55,299 nucleotides of DNA, taken from Pseudomonadota bacterium. GTDB taxonomy: Bacteria > Pseudomonadota > Alphaproteobacteria > Rhodospirillales > Casp-alpha2. The notes beneath the pieces are model-generated. The model had not been told where the DNA came from. It searched no databases and saw only the letters and a list, made by a program, of their open reading frames with translations. Position 1 is the first letter of the stretch; every line of letters begins with the position of its first letter. Below, piece after piece: positions 30,826-41,597 of this stretch. The position numbers were made by a program, and so were the translations under genes. Location: NCBI GenBank assembly GCA_022564115.1, contig JADFMB010000003.1, forward strand, positions 1-55,299, given 5' to 3'.

Positions 30826-32034
30826 ATGCTAGAGGGTAAAAGAATTCTGTTGATCGTCTCGGGTGGGATCGCCGCTTATAAGTGCCCCGACCTGGTTCGC
30901 CGGCTTCGCCAACGGGGCGCCGCCGTGCGTTGCCTGTTGACCGCCGGCGGCGCCGAATTCGTCACCGCGCTGACCCTGGGCGCGGTCAGCGAAGACAAGG
31001 TGTACCAGGACCTGTTCTCGCTCACCGACGAAGACGAAATGGGCCATATCCGCCTGTCCCGCGAGGCCGACCTGGTGCTGGTGGCGCCGGCGACGGCCAA
31101 TATCCTGGCCAAGATGGCGGCCGGGATCGCCGACGACCTGGCGACGACGGCGTTGATGGCCACCGACAAGCCGATCCTGGCCGCGCCGGCCATGAACGTC
31201 CGTATGTGGGAAAACCCGGCGACCCGGGAAAACCTGGCAACCCTGGAAAAAAGAGGCATCGGCTTCATCGGCCCCGAGGAAGGCGACATGGCCTGCGGCG
31301 AATGGGGCCTGGGCCGAATGTCGGAACCGGATCAAATCGCCACCGCCGTCGAGGATTTTTTCCGCCAGGGCCTGCCTTTGAGCGCCATGCGGGCGCTGGT
31401 GACCAGCGGGCCGACCCATGAAGCCATCGATCCGGTCCGCTACCTGGCCAATCGTTCCTCGGGCAAGCAGGGCCACGCCATCGCCGGCGCCCTGGCCCGG
31501 CTGGGTTCGCGAACGACCCTCGTTTCCGGGCCCAGTCACCAGCCGGACCCGCCCGGCGTCGAGGTGGTGAAGGTCCTGACCGCCCGCCAAATGCTGGAAG
31601 CCTGCGAACAGGCGCTGCCGGTGGACGTCGCCGTCCTGGCGGCGGCGGTCTCCGACTGGCGGCCGGAAACGGTGGCCAAGGGAAAGATAAAGAAAACGGC
31701 GAAGAAAAAGGCCCCCGAACTGACCCTGGTGGAAAACCCCGATATCCTGGCGACCCTCAGCGCCAAGGGCAACCTCAGGCCCCGCCTGGTGGTCGGTTTC
31801 GCCGCCGAAACCGACGACGTTATCGCCAATGCGACGAAAAAGCGCGCGGCCAAAGGCTGCGACTGGATCGTCGCCAACGACGTGTCGCCGGAAACCGGCA
31901 CCTTCGCGGGCGATACCAACACCGTGCACCTGATCACCGAGGCCGGGGTCGAGGACTGGCCGACCCTGTCCAAGACCGCCGTCGCCGAGCGCTTGGCGCA
32001 AAAGGTCGCCGGCGTTCTCGCGGCGGCGTCCTAG
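30826..32034 (+). CDS. coaBC: bifunctional phosphopantothenoylcysteine decarboxylase / phosphopantothenate--cysteine ligase
   Basis: ILLIVSGGIAAYKCPDLVRRL, LAAPAMNVRMWENPATREN, TSGPTHEAIDPVRYLANRSSGKQGHAIA. Confidence 0.95.
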   Translation: MLEGKRILLIVSGGIAAYKCPDLVRRLRQRGAAVRCLLTAGGAEFVTALTLGAVSEDKVYQDLFSLTDEDEMGHIRLSREADLVLVAPATANILAKMAAGIADDLATTALMATDKPILAAPAMNVRMWENPATRENLATLEKRGIGFIGPEEGDMACGEWGLGRMSEPDQIATAVEDFFRQGLPLSAMRALVTSGPTHEAIDPVRYLANRSSGKQGHAIAGALARLGSRTTLVSGPSHQPDPPGVEVVKVLTARQMLEACEQALPVDVAVLAAAVSDWRPETVAKGKIKKTAKKKAPELTLVENPDILATLSAKGNLRPRLVVGFAAETDDVIANATKKRAAKGCDWIVANDVSPETGTFAGDTNTVHLITEAGVEDWPTLSKTAVAERLAQKVAGVLAAAS

Positions 32035-32043
32035 GGCTTCGCC

Positions 32044-32523
32044 ATGAACACCAACTTGGCCCTCGACGTAAACGGCATTTCCGTCGCCATTCAACGCCTC
32101 CCCCACGGAGCGGACCTGGCCCTGCCGGCGCCGGCCACCGACATGAGCGCCGGCATTGACCTGGTGGCCGCGGTAACCGACCCGGTGGTCCTGGAACCGG
32201 GCCGCCGGGCCCTGATTCCGACGGGCATCGCCATTCAGCTTCCCGGCGGTTTCGAGGCCCAGGTGCGGCCGCGCTCGGGACTGGCGGTTAAGCACGGGGT
32301 AACGATCCTCAACAGCCCCGGCACCATCGATGCCGATTACCGCGGCGAAATCGGCGTCATTCTGATCAATCACGGCGAGGAACCCTACACCGTCACCCGC
32401 GGCATGCGTATTGCCCAAATGATCGTCCAGCCGGTCATCGGCGCCCAGTGGCGAGAAGTCGGGGCGCTCGACGAAACGGACCGCGGCGACGGCGGCTTCG
32501 GGTCCACCGGAACGGGCAGTTAG
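32044..32523 (+). CDS. dut: dUTP diphosphatase
   Basis: [69 protein letters not shown]-terminal GDGGFGSTG. Confidence 0.96.
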   Translation: MNTNLALDVNGISVAIQRLPHGADLALPAPATDMSAGIDLVAAVTDPVVLEPGRRALIPTGIAIQLPGGFEAQVRPRSGLAVKHGVTILNSPGTIDADYRGEIGVILINHGEEPYTVTRGMRIAQMIVQPVIGAQWREVGALDETDRGDGGFGSTGTGS

Positions 32524-32526
32524 GCC

Positions 32527-32982
32527 ATGCTCAGGCTGTCGAAAAAGATGATGTTCGCCATCGAGGCGGTGCTCGACATCGCCTATCACGCCGGCGCCGA
32601 ACCGGTGCAGAGCCGGGAAATCACCCGCCGCCAGGGAATCCCGCGCCGGTATCTGGAACACGCCCTGCAGCACCTGGTTCGTCAGGGGATCCTGATCGGC
32701 GTCCGTGGCCCCAGGGGCGGCTACAGACTGGCCCGCGAGCGGCGGCGCATCTCTGTCGGCGATATCGTGCGCGTGGTCAGGGAAATGGAGGCCGACAACA
32801 ACCTGATCGAGGAAACCCAGGGCTCGGAGTTGGGTTATCAGGTGGTGCGGCCGTTGTGGCGGGAACTGCAGGACGGGCTGATGGAGCGCCTCGACAGCCT
32901 GACCGTGGATGAACTTTGCACCCGCGCCAACCAGTCCGGGATTGTCAGCGAAGGCCGCCGCAATCTGGATTTCACGATTTGA
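32527..32982 (+). CDS. Rrf2 family transcriptional regulator
   Basis: MLRLSKKMMFAIEAVLDIAYHAG...REITRRQGIPRRYLEHALQHLVRQGILIGVRGPRGGYRLARE; lacks an IscR-like three-Cys cluster. Confidence 0.9.
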   Translation: MLRLSKKMMFAIEAVLDIAYHAGAEPVQSREITRRQGIPRRYLEHALQHLVRQGILIGVRGPRGGYRLARERRRISVGDIVRVVREMEADNNLIEETQGSELGYQVVRPLWRELQDGLMERLDSLTVDELCTRANQSGIVSEGRRNLDFTI

Positions 32983-33009
32983 CGGGTTTTTTGACGGAAC
33001 GATACTGAT

Positions 33010-34029
33010 ATGAGCACGAAACCCGCCTCCGTCCCTTCCCCCGGCCCTTCCCCCGGCCCTTCCGCCACCTCTTCCCTTGGGCCCGAATTTCGCGGCCGCG
33101 TCTATGACAGCATCATCGAGACCATCGGCGCCACGCCCCTGGTGCGGCTCGGCAAACTGGCCGAAGACCAGGGGGTGAAGGCGGAAATCCTGGCAAAGTG
33201 CGAGTTTTTCAATCCCTTGGGCTCGGTCAAGGACCGCATCGGGATTGCCATGGTCGAGGCCGCCGAACGCGAAGGCCGCATCAAGCCCGGCACCACCCTG
33301 ATCGAGCCGACCTCGGGCAACACCGGGATTGCCCTGGCTTTCGTCTGCGCCGCCAAGGGATACCGGCTGATCCTGACGATGCCGGAAAGCATGTCCGAGG
33401 AGCGCCGCAAGATGCTCAACCTGTTGGGCGCCGAAATAGAACTCACCCCGGCCGAGTTGGGCATGCGGCGGGCCGTGGAGCGGGCCGGGGAACTGGTCGA
33501 AGAGACCCCCGGCGCGGTCATGCTTCAGCAGTTCACCAACCCGGCCAATCCCGAGATTCACCGCCACACCACGGCCGAGGAAATCTGGATCGACACCGGC
33601 GGGCGGGTCGACGCCATCGTCATCGGGGTCGGCACCGGCGGCACCCTGACCGGGTGCGCCCAGGTCTTGAAACCGCGCAATCCGGACCTGCTGATCGTCG
33701 CCGTCGAGCCCGAGGACAGCCCGGTGCTGTCGGGCGGCATGCCGGGACCGCACAAGATTCAGGGCATGGGGCCGGGGTTCATCCCCGAAGTTCTCGACAT
33801 GGAGGCCATCGACGAAATCCTCAAAATCGGCAGCGAACCGGCATTCGAAATGGCCCGCCGCGTGGCCCGGCTGGAGGGCATCGCCGTCGGCATGTCCTCG
33901 GGCGCGTCCCTGGCCGCGGCCCTGGAAGTAGGGGCCCGCGAAGAAATGGCCGGAAAGGTGATCGTCACCTTCCTCCCCGACTCCGCCGACCATTACCTTT
34001 CGACGGCCCTTTTCGACGGTCTCGGTTAG
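33010..34029 (+). CDS. cysK: cysteine synthase A family PLP enzyme
   Basis: IGATPLVRLGKL, FFNPLGSVKDRIG, PTSGNTGIALAFVCAAKGY, VGTGGTLTGCAQVLK, GMSSGASLAAALE. Confidence 0.93.
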   Translation: MSTKPASVPSPGPSPGPSATSSLGPEFRGRVYDSIIETIGATPLVRLGKLAEDQGVKAEILAKCEFFNPLGSVKDRIGIAMVEAAEREGRIKPGTTLIEPTSGNTGIALAFVCAAKGYRLILTMPESMSEERRKMLNLLGAEIELTPAELGMRRAVERAGELVEETPGAVMLQQFTNPANPEIHRHTTAEEIWIDTGGRVDAIVIGVGTGGTLTGCAQVLKPRNPDLLIVAVEPEDSPVLSGGMPGPHKIQGMGPGFIPEVLDMEAIDEILKIGSEPAFEMARRVARLEGIAVGMSSGASLAAALEVGAREEMAGKVIVTFLPDSADHYLSTALFDGLG

Positions 34030-34053
34030 ACCCCGCGTGATGAGCGTCTCCCC

Positions 34054-34860
34054 GTGAGCTTCACCGAAGCCCAGATAAACCGGTACGCACGCCATATCCT
34101 TTTGCAAGAGGTCGGCGGCGAGGGCCAGGAGCGGCTGTTGAACGCCCGCGTTCTGGTGGTCGGCGCCGGCGGGCTGGGATCGCCGGTGCTGTTGTACCTG
34201 GCGGCGGCCGGAGTGGGGACGCTCGGCATCGTCGACGACGACGTGGTCGACTTGTCGAACCTGCAACGCCAGATCGTTCATACCACCGACGCCATCGGCA
34301 CGCCGAAGGTGGAAAGCGCCAAGAAGACCCTCGCCGGCATCAACCCGGACGTCACCGTCATCCCCCTGAATCAACGCCTCGGCCCGGACAACGCCCTCGA
34401 CTTGATTTCCGATTACGACATCACCGCCGACGGGACCGACAACTTCGCCACCCGGTTCCTGGTCAACGATGCCTGTTACTTGGCCGGCAAAACCCTGGTT
34501 TCCGCCGCCATCCTGCGCTTCGACGCCCAGGTCTACACCTTCAAGCCGTTCGAGGAAGACGCCGACGGCGGCCACGGGCCCTGTTACCGCTGCCTGTTCC
34601 CGGAACCGCCGCCGGAAGGCCAAATCCCCACCTGCGCCGAGGCCGGCGTCCTGGGCGCCCTGTGCGGCATGGCCGGGTCCCTGCAGGCCACCGAGGTGCT
34701 GAAGGAGCTGCTCGGCATCGGCGACAGCCTGTCCGGGGCGATGATAATCTGCGAGGGGCTGGGGACCACGTTCAGGAAAATCACCCTCAAGCGCGATCCC
34801 GGCTGTCCATTGTGCGGCGACGATCCCAAAATCACCGACCTTTCGGTGCACAAGGAATAG
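34054..34860 (+). CDS. moeB: ThiF/MoeB/HesA family adenylyltransferase
   Basis: RYARHILLQEVGGEGQERLLNARVLVVGAGGLGSPVLLYLAAAGVG, DGTDNFATRFLVNDAC, CYRCLFPEPPPEGQIPTCAEAGVLG, CPLCGDD. Confidence 0.9.
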   Translation: MSFTEAQINRYARHILLQEVGGEGQERLLNARVLVVGAGGLGSPVLLYLAAAGVGTLGIVDDDVVDLSNLQRQIVHTTDAIGTPKVESAKKTLAGINPDVTVIPLNQRLGPDNALDLISDYDITADGTDNFATRFLVNDACYLAGKTLVSAAILRFDAQVYTFKPFEEDADGGHGPCYRCLFPEPPPEGQIPTCAEAGVLGALCGMAGSLQATEVLKELLGIGDSLSGAMIICEGLGTTFRKITLKRDPGCPLCGDDPKITDLSVHKE

Positions 34861-34865
34861 AACCC

Positions 34866-35324
34866 ATGGCCGCCGATAACTCCTCCCCGGACAAGCTGTC
34901 GATCGTCGTTTGCGCCGGTTTCTACGACAAGGTGCACTATGCGCTGGTGATGGCGTCGGCGGCGGCGGCCATCGACCGGCCGGTGACCCTGTTTTTCACC
35001 ATGGGCGCGTGCCGGGTACTGAAAAAAACCGGCGCCGGCGGCGAGGCCGCCTGGCGTTCCATGCCGTTGAGCGAGGGCGAAAGCCGGGGCTGCGCCAATG
35101 GCGGCGAAAAAGACGACGCCTACGCCGAAACCAACGTCGCCACCTTCGAGGAGCTTCTGCGATCCTGCGTCCAGATGGGGGTTAAGTTCATGGTCTGCGA
35201 AATGGGGCTCAGGGCCGAGGGCATGGAAGGCGAGCCGCTGCGCGACGACATTCCGCTGCAACAGGGCGGCGTCGTCACCTTTCTCAACGACGCCTCCAAG
35301 GACGGCGTCTTGTTTTTTATCTGA
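34866..35324 (+). CDS. DsrE/DsrF-like family protein
   Basis: From MAADNSSPDKLSIVVCAGFYDKVHYALVMASAAAAIDRPVTLFFTMGACRVL...QMGVKFMVCEMGLRAEGM; start re-called at 34866. Confidence 0.75.
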   Translation: MAADNSSPDKLSIVVCAGFYDKVHYALVMASAAAAIDRPVTLFFTMGACRVLKKTGAGGEAAWRSMPLSEGESRGCANGGEKDDAYAETNVATFEELLRSCVQMGVKFMVCEMGLRAEGMEGEPLRDDIPLQQGGVVTFLNDASKDGVLFFI

Positions 35325-35333
35325 ACAAATCTC

Positions 35334-36137
35334 TCAGACGATTTTTCGAGCCTCGGCGCTAACCGGCCCCGGATTGCCGTCGCCGATGGGTTCTCCGTCG
35401 ACGGCCGTCAGCGGCCGAATGCCCAAGGAATTGGTCAGGAACGCCTCCGACGCCGACGACAGATCGGCCGGCCCCAGGGTGCGCGCCACCGCGCTTAACC
35501 CCCTAATCACATCGGCCCGCATGACGCCGGGCATCGCCCCGTCATGGATGGACGGAGTCACCAGGCCGCCGTCGATGACCAGGAACAGGTTGGCGGCGGT
35601 GGCTTCGGCGAGTTTGCCGGCGCCGTTCAGCAGCAATGCATCGCCGGCGCCCCGTTTGGCCGCTTCCCGGGCCGCCAGGATGCTGTCCAGGGCGCTCGTG
35701 GACTTGATTCCGGATAGCGGCGAATGCTCGTTGCGCCGGGTCGTGGTGGCGATGACGGCGGTCACCGGTTCTTGCGCCGTCAAATCCTGGGACACGCCGG
35801 TGATCAACAACGTCGGCTGGGCCGGGACCGGCGGCGGCAGCCCCCGGGGGCCTAAGCCCCGGGTCAGAGTCAGCCGCAGCACGCCGAAGTCGATGGCATT
35901 GGCCTCGATAACCTCCCGGAGGGCGCGCTTGAGTTCATGCCCGGCATAAGGAACGGCGAGGCCGATGACCTCGGCGCCGTCGCGAAGACGGGCCAGATGG
36001 GCGTCCGTCCGCGCCGCTTGGCGATCCCGGACGGCGATCGTCTCGAACAGGCCGTCGCCCAGGGTCAGTCCCCGATCGGTGGGGTCGATACGGGCCTCGT
36101 CGTCGGCCACCAGGCGGCCGTTGAGAAAGACCGTCAT
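35334..36137 (-). CDS. aminotransferase class IV (aminodeoxychorismate lyase-like)
   Basis: DRGLTLGDGLFETIAVRDRQAARTDAHLARL, GIKSTSALDSILAAREAAKRGAGDALLLNGAGKLAEATAANLFLV; paired with pabB. Confidence 0.85.
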   Translation of the reverse strand: MTVFLNGRLVADDEARIDPTDRGLTLGDGLFETIAVRDRQAARTDAHLARLRDGAEVIGLAVPYAGHELKRALREVIEANAIDFGVLRLTLTRGLGPRGLPPPVPAQPTLLITGVSQDLTAQEPVTAVIATTTRRNEHSPLSGIKSTSALDSILAAREAAKRGAGDALLLNGAGKLAEATAANLFLVIDGGLVTPSIHDGAMPGVMRADVIRGLSAVARTLGPADLSSASEAFLTNSLGIRPLTAVDGEPIGDGNPGPVSAEARKIV

Positions 36138-36239
36138 TAGAGCAAATCCCGAGCAGATTGAATCAATCCGCGACGACGAATTTGCGTAATATCAATAAGA
36201 TAGAGCATGAAACATAAGCCATCCTAAATGCATCATGCT

Positions 36240-36242
<3 letters not shown>
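36138..36242 (+). repeat. 105-bp TAGAGCA...TGCTCTA intergenic element, copy A
   Basis: tagagcaaatcccgagcagattgaatcaatccgcgacgacgaatttgcg...gcatcatgctcta; near-identical inverted copy at 42511-42615. Confidence 0.92.
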
Positions 36243-37698
<1,456 letters not shown>

Positions 37699-37715
<17 letters not shown>

Positions 37716-38685
37716 TTATGCGGTCCGGCGGCGTGTGGTCATCGACGAAGGTCTGGATGTTGATCACCACCTTTTCGCCCATGTCGCCCCGGCCCTCGAA
37801 GGTGGCGGAGCCCATGTGGGGAAGCAGGACGACATTGTCCAGCGCCAGAAGCTTCGGGTTGACGGCCGGTGCGTGCTCGTACACATCGAGCCCGGCGCCG
37901 GCGATGTCGCCGGCCTGCAACACCTTGGTCAGGGCGTTTTCGTCGATGACCTCGCCGCGCGCGGTATTGACGATGACGGCATGGGGCTGCAACAGCTTCA
38001 GACGCCGGGCCGACAGAAGGTGGTACGTCGCCGGCGTATGCGGACAGTTGACGGAAACGAAGTCCATATGGGCCAGCATCTGGTCCAGGCTTTCCCAATA
38101 GGTGGCTTCGAGCTCGTTCTCGATCTCCTCGTGGACCTTGTTGCGGTTGTGGTAATGGATGGACAACCCGAACCCCCGGGCGCGGCGGGCGACGGCCTGG
38201 CCGATCCGGCCCATGCCGATGATGCCCAGCCGCTTGCCGAAGATCCGGTGCCCGAGCATCCACGTCGGCGACCATCCGGACCAATCGCCGGCGCGCAAGA
38301 TTCGTTCGCCTTCGACCAGGCGCCGGGGCACCGCCAGGATCAGCGCCATGGTCATGTCGGCGGTGTCCTCGGTCAACACGTCGGGCGTGTTGGTGACGGT
38401 GATCCCCTTATCGCGCGCCGCCGCCAGATCGATGTGATCGACGCCGGTGCCGTAGTTGGCGATCAGCTTCAGCTTCTTGCCGGCGGCGGCGATAAGCTTG
38501 GCGTCGATGGTGTCGGTGATCGTCGGCACCAGGACATCGGCCGTCCGCACGGCTTCGGTGAGGGCGGCCTCGTCCATGGCCTCGTCGTCGACGTTCAGGC
38601 GCACGTCGAACAATTCCATCAACCGCGTCTCGATGGCGTCGGGCAGCTTGCGGGTGATCACCACCAGCGGTTTTTTCTTAGCCAT
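37699..38685 (-). CDS. D-2-hydroxyacid dehydrogenase (glyoxylate/hydroxypyruvate reductase-like)
   Basis: LIANYGTGVDHIDLAAARDKGITVTNTPDVLTEDTADMTMALIL, RLGIIGMGRIGQAVARRARGFGL, NTARGEVIDENALTKVL, HMGSAT. Confidence 0.92.
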
Positions 38686-38905
38686 TCCGTCCCCTCCCGG
38701 GGCGCGTATCCCGGGGCGCGCATCCAGGGCTTCGGCCCCAAGAACGCCAACGCCGCCATTGCGCGCCTTGGCCCGTCAGGCCTACCAACCCCGGCGGCGG
38801 TTGTCCAGCGCCCTTATGCCGCGCCCCGCCTTGACCGGGACCGAGGAGTGAGCCCTATAATGGGCCCCAGGTTTTCCTTACGCTTGCCCGTTAACGGTCC
38901 CGGCC

Positions 38906-39415
38906 ATGTCTCGATCCCATTTTAGCGTTTTCCTGCTTGTCTTGGTGTTTGTTTTCGCCCTTTTAGCGCCCGCCCTTTGGGCCGCCGAAAAGGGCACCGG
39001 CCTGCCGCTGCCCCGGTTCGTCAGCCTGCGCGCCGGCGAGGTCAACCTGCGCACCGGCCCCGGCGTTCAATATCCCGTCGATTGGGTCTTCCACCGCCAG
39101 TATCTGCCGGTCGAAATCATCGCCGAATACGGAACCTGGCGCAAAGTCAGGGACTGGCAGGGAACCCAGGGCTGGGTCCATCAAAGCATGGTCGGCGCGC
39201 GCCGGACCTTTATCGTCACCGGCGACACCCGCACCATCCGCCGAAAAAACGACCCCAAGAGCGGCCCCGTCGCCAGGGTCGAGGCCGGGGTCGTCGGCAA
39301 GCTGTTGTCGTGTCCCGACCTCGACGGTTGGTGCCGGGTCGAGGCGGCCGGCCACCAGGGCTGGCTGCGGCGGGTCGAATTCTGGGGCGTGCTGCGCAAC
39401 GAGGTGATGCAATAG
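38906..39415 (+). CDS. exported SH3-domain protein
   Basis: Signal peptide, VSLRAGEVNLRTGPGVQYPVDWVFHRQYLPVEIIAEYGTWRKVRDWQGTQGWVHQSM. Confidence 0.85.
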   Translation: MSRSHFSVFLLVLVFVFALLAPALWAAEKGTGLPLPRFVSLRAGEVNLRTGPGVQYPVDWVFHRQYLPVEIIAEYGTWRKVRDWQGTQGWVHQSMVGARRTFIVTGDTRTIRRKNDPKSGPVARVEAGVVGKLLSCPDLDGWCRVEAAGHQGWLRRVEFWGVLRNEVMQ

Positions 39416-39696
39416 GGGGGATTCTCCCCACCCGGCCCTAATCGTATCCGCCACCCGGTATTATGGAAAATCCTGTGGGAATGTAGGATTTCGTCGGCTT
39501 ATGTAGGGAAATGTAGGCTTTCCTGCCCTCCGTAGCCTCTTGTCGGCCGAAGCCTTCCGGCGAAGGCTGATGGCAAAGGCTGATGGCGAAGGAGGGTGTC
39601 GGCTCTTTAAAATCAAGGCGTGGAAAATCCCTGCCGCGATCAGTTTTTCCTATTCACCATGTCAAAGAGCGGCCCCCGGAAACGCCGAGGAGCATA

Positions 39697-39711
39697 GAAC
39701 AAATATAGAAC
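39697..39711 (-). promoter_or_regulatory. LexA (SOS) box, alphaproteobacterial type GTTC-N7-GTTC
   Basis: Minus strand GTTCTATATTTGTTC, exact match to the GTTCN7GTTC consensus. Confidence 0.7.
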
Positions 39712-39730
39712 ATTAGGCGCCCTTTGTCAA
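39702..39730 (-). promoter_or_regulatory. consensus sigma70 promoter overlapping the LexA box
   Basis: Minus strand TTGACA-N17-TATATT; the -10 lies inside the LexA box. Confidence 0.65.
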
Positions 39731-39883
39731 GGCCAAGGAAAAATAAGGGAAAAGGCCAGGGGGAGAATAAGAGGGAGGATAACGGGAGGCCGGCTTTTTA
39801 CCCGAAGCGGGCCTCTCCGCGACTTCGGATATTCCGTTCTATTTTTGGGAAATCTGTAGTCTTTGCGGAAAGTTCGGTAACCT

Positions 39884-41263
39884 ATGGACATGGCGTCGCC
39901 ACTCCAGGATCGGACATATCGCCGGCTTTTCACGGCCCAGGTTATCGCCCTCGCCGGCACCGGCCTGTCTACGGTCGCGCTTGCCCTGCTGGCGTACGAT
40001 CTGGCCGGCGGCGATGCCGGTGTCGTCCTCGGCACGGCGCTGGCCCTAAAAATGGTGGCCTACGTCGGCATCGCGCCGATTGTGGGTGGCTTTGCCCATC
40101 GGCTGCCTCGCCGCCGATTGATGATCGCTCTCGATGTCGCGCGCGCGGGATTTGTTGTGTGCCTGCCGTTCGTCACCGAGGTCTGGCAAATTTATCTGCT
40201 GGTCTTCCTGCTGAACGCCTGCTCGGCGGGCTTCACGCCGACCTTCCAGGCGACGATCCCGGATGTCCTGCCGGACGAAGCCCAGTACACGCGCGCCCTT
40301 TCCCTGTCCCGGCTGGCTTACGATATCGAGAACCTGTTGAGCCCGGTGCTAGCCGCAGCCGCTCTCGTCGTGTTGAGCTATGACGCCCTGTTCAGCGCCA
40401 ACGCCTTGGCCTTTCTGATCTCGGCCCTTCTGGTTTTTTCAGTGCGCTTGCCGTCGCCCATACCCCATGAGCGAGAGCACGGCGTATGGCACAACATGAC
40501 CTTCGGTATCCGGGCCTACCTCAAGACACCGAGACTGCGCGGACTGCTGGCTCTTTCGCTCGCGGTAGCGACCGCCGGAGCCATGGTTGTCGTCAACACC
40601 GTGGTCTATGTGCGCGACCGCCTGGGGGGCACGGAAAGCGACACGGCCCTTGTATTCGCCGCCGCCGGAGCGGGATCGATGGCCATCGCCCTGATGCTGC
40701 CCCGTCTCTTGGACCGCCGGGCCGCCCGCCCTTTCATGCTTGCCGGCGGCGTGGTCCTGGGAGCCGGCCTCCTACTCGGCTTGACCGATCCCGGTCTGCT
40801 CGCCCTGCTGCCGGTCTGGTTCGTTCTTGGCGCGGGCTCGTCCCTCATCCAGACCCCGGCGGGCCGTCTCCTCAAACGATCCGCGCATGAAGGAGACCGG
40901 CCGGCCATCTATGCGGCGCATTTCGCCCTATCGCACGCCTGCTGGCTACTCGCCTACCCGCTCGCCGGCTGGATGGGAGCGGCACTCGGGCTGACGGTTG
41001 CTTTTACGGTGCTGGCGCTTGTGGCTTTGGCTTCGACAGCCGCCGCGCTGGCTTTATGGCCGGCTCACGACCCCGTCGAGGTGGAACACCTGCACGAGGC
41101 GCTTGAGCACGGGCACCTCCATGTCCATGACGAGCACCACCGGCACGCGCACGAGGGCTGGGAGGGACAGGAGCCCCATCACCATCCCCACGAGCACGCT
41201 CCCCTCCAACATAAACACCCTTACGTTGTCGACCTTCACCATCAGATGTGGCCGAGCCGTTAG
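39884..41263 (+). CDS. MFS transporter with His-rich C-terminal tail
   Basis: 12-TM-like hydrophobic protein; tail HLHEALEHGHLHVHDEHHRHAHEGWEGQEPHHHPHEHAPLQHKHPYVVDLHH. Confidence 0.88.
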   Translation: MDMASPLQDRTYRRLFTAQVIALAGTGLSTVALALLAYDLAGGDAGVVLGTALALKMVAYVGIAPIVGGFAHRLPRRRLMIALDVARAGFVVCLPFVTEVWQIYLLVFLLNACSAGFTPTFQATIPDVLPDEAQYTRALSLSRLAYDIENLLSPVLAAAALVVLSYDALFSANALAFLISALLVFSVRLPSPIPHEREHGVWHNMTFGIRAYLKTPRLRGLLALSLAVATAGAMVVVNTVVYVRDRLGGTESDTALVFAAAGAGSMAIALMLPRLLDRRAARPFMLAGGVVLGAGLLLGLTDPGLLALLPVWFVLGAGSSLIQTPAGRLLKRSAHEGDRPAIYAAHFALSHACWLLAYPLAGWMGAALGLTVAFTVLALVALASTAAALALWPAHDPVEVEHLHEALEHGHLHVHDEHHRHAHEGWEGQEPHHHPHEHAPLQHKHPYVVDLHHQMWPSR

Positions 41264-41409
41264 AGCAGTTTCCGGCCAAAAGGAATCCGTGTTCAAAAGC
41301 GGCCTCATCCCGGGCCTGTCGAAGGGCGAGGCCCCGCCCGCCCCCCGTGTTTCGACAACCTCAACATAAGGGGCGGGCTTGTGACCTGTTTTGGCCGGAA
41401 TATGCCCTA
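41261..41409. repeat. 149-bp element with imperfect inverted ends TAGAGCA(g)TTTCCGGCCAAAA / TTTTGGCCGGAATATGCCCTA
   Basis: 12-bp perfect inverted repeat TTCCGGCCAAAA (41270-41281) / TTTTGGCCGGAA (41389-41400) within matching outer ends. Confidence 0.75.
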
Positions 41410-41525
41410 ATCGAAATCTTGCGCCAACGCCTCCCGCACGGCGTCTGGAAGCCCCGCCATGTGGATATATTTCTCATGCCCGATGCCGAAGGTGACCTAA
41501 GCGTCGGGGAGGCGGCTTTTGACCC
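41407..41525 (-). pseudogene. decayed 3' fragment of a DUF3501-family gene
   Basis: Minus-strand translation PDA*VTFGIGHEKYIHMAGLPDAVREALAQDFD* parallels PDAQVTLGIGHEKYTHMAGLPEAVRRTLAGDFD* of the copy at 42613. Confidence 0.8.
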
Positions 41526-41597
41526 GGAGCGGACGTTCATCCTTTATAGGTAAGGAAATAGGTAAGGAATATTGGGCAGGCCGCGAATGGGCCTTGC

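Noticed and set aside
30829-34851. 1340-aa minus-strand ORF antisense to coaBC-dut-Rrf2-cysK-moeB
   Set aside because: Low-complexity Gly/Arg/His/Gln/Asp-rich translation, and five recognisable genes lie on the opposite strand; a GC-rich shadow ORF.
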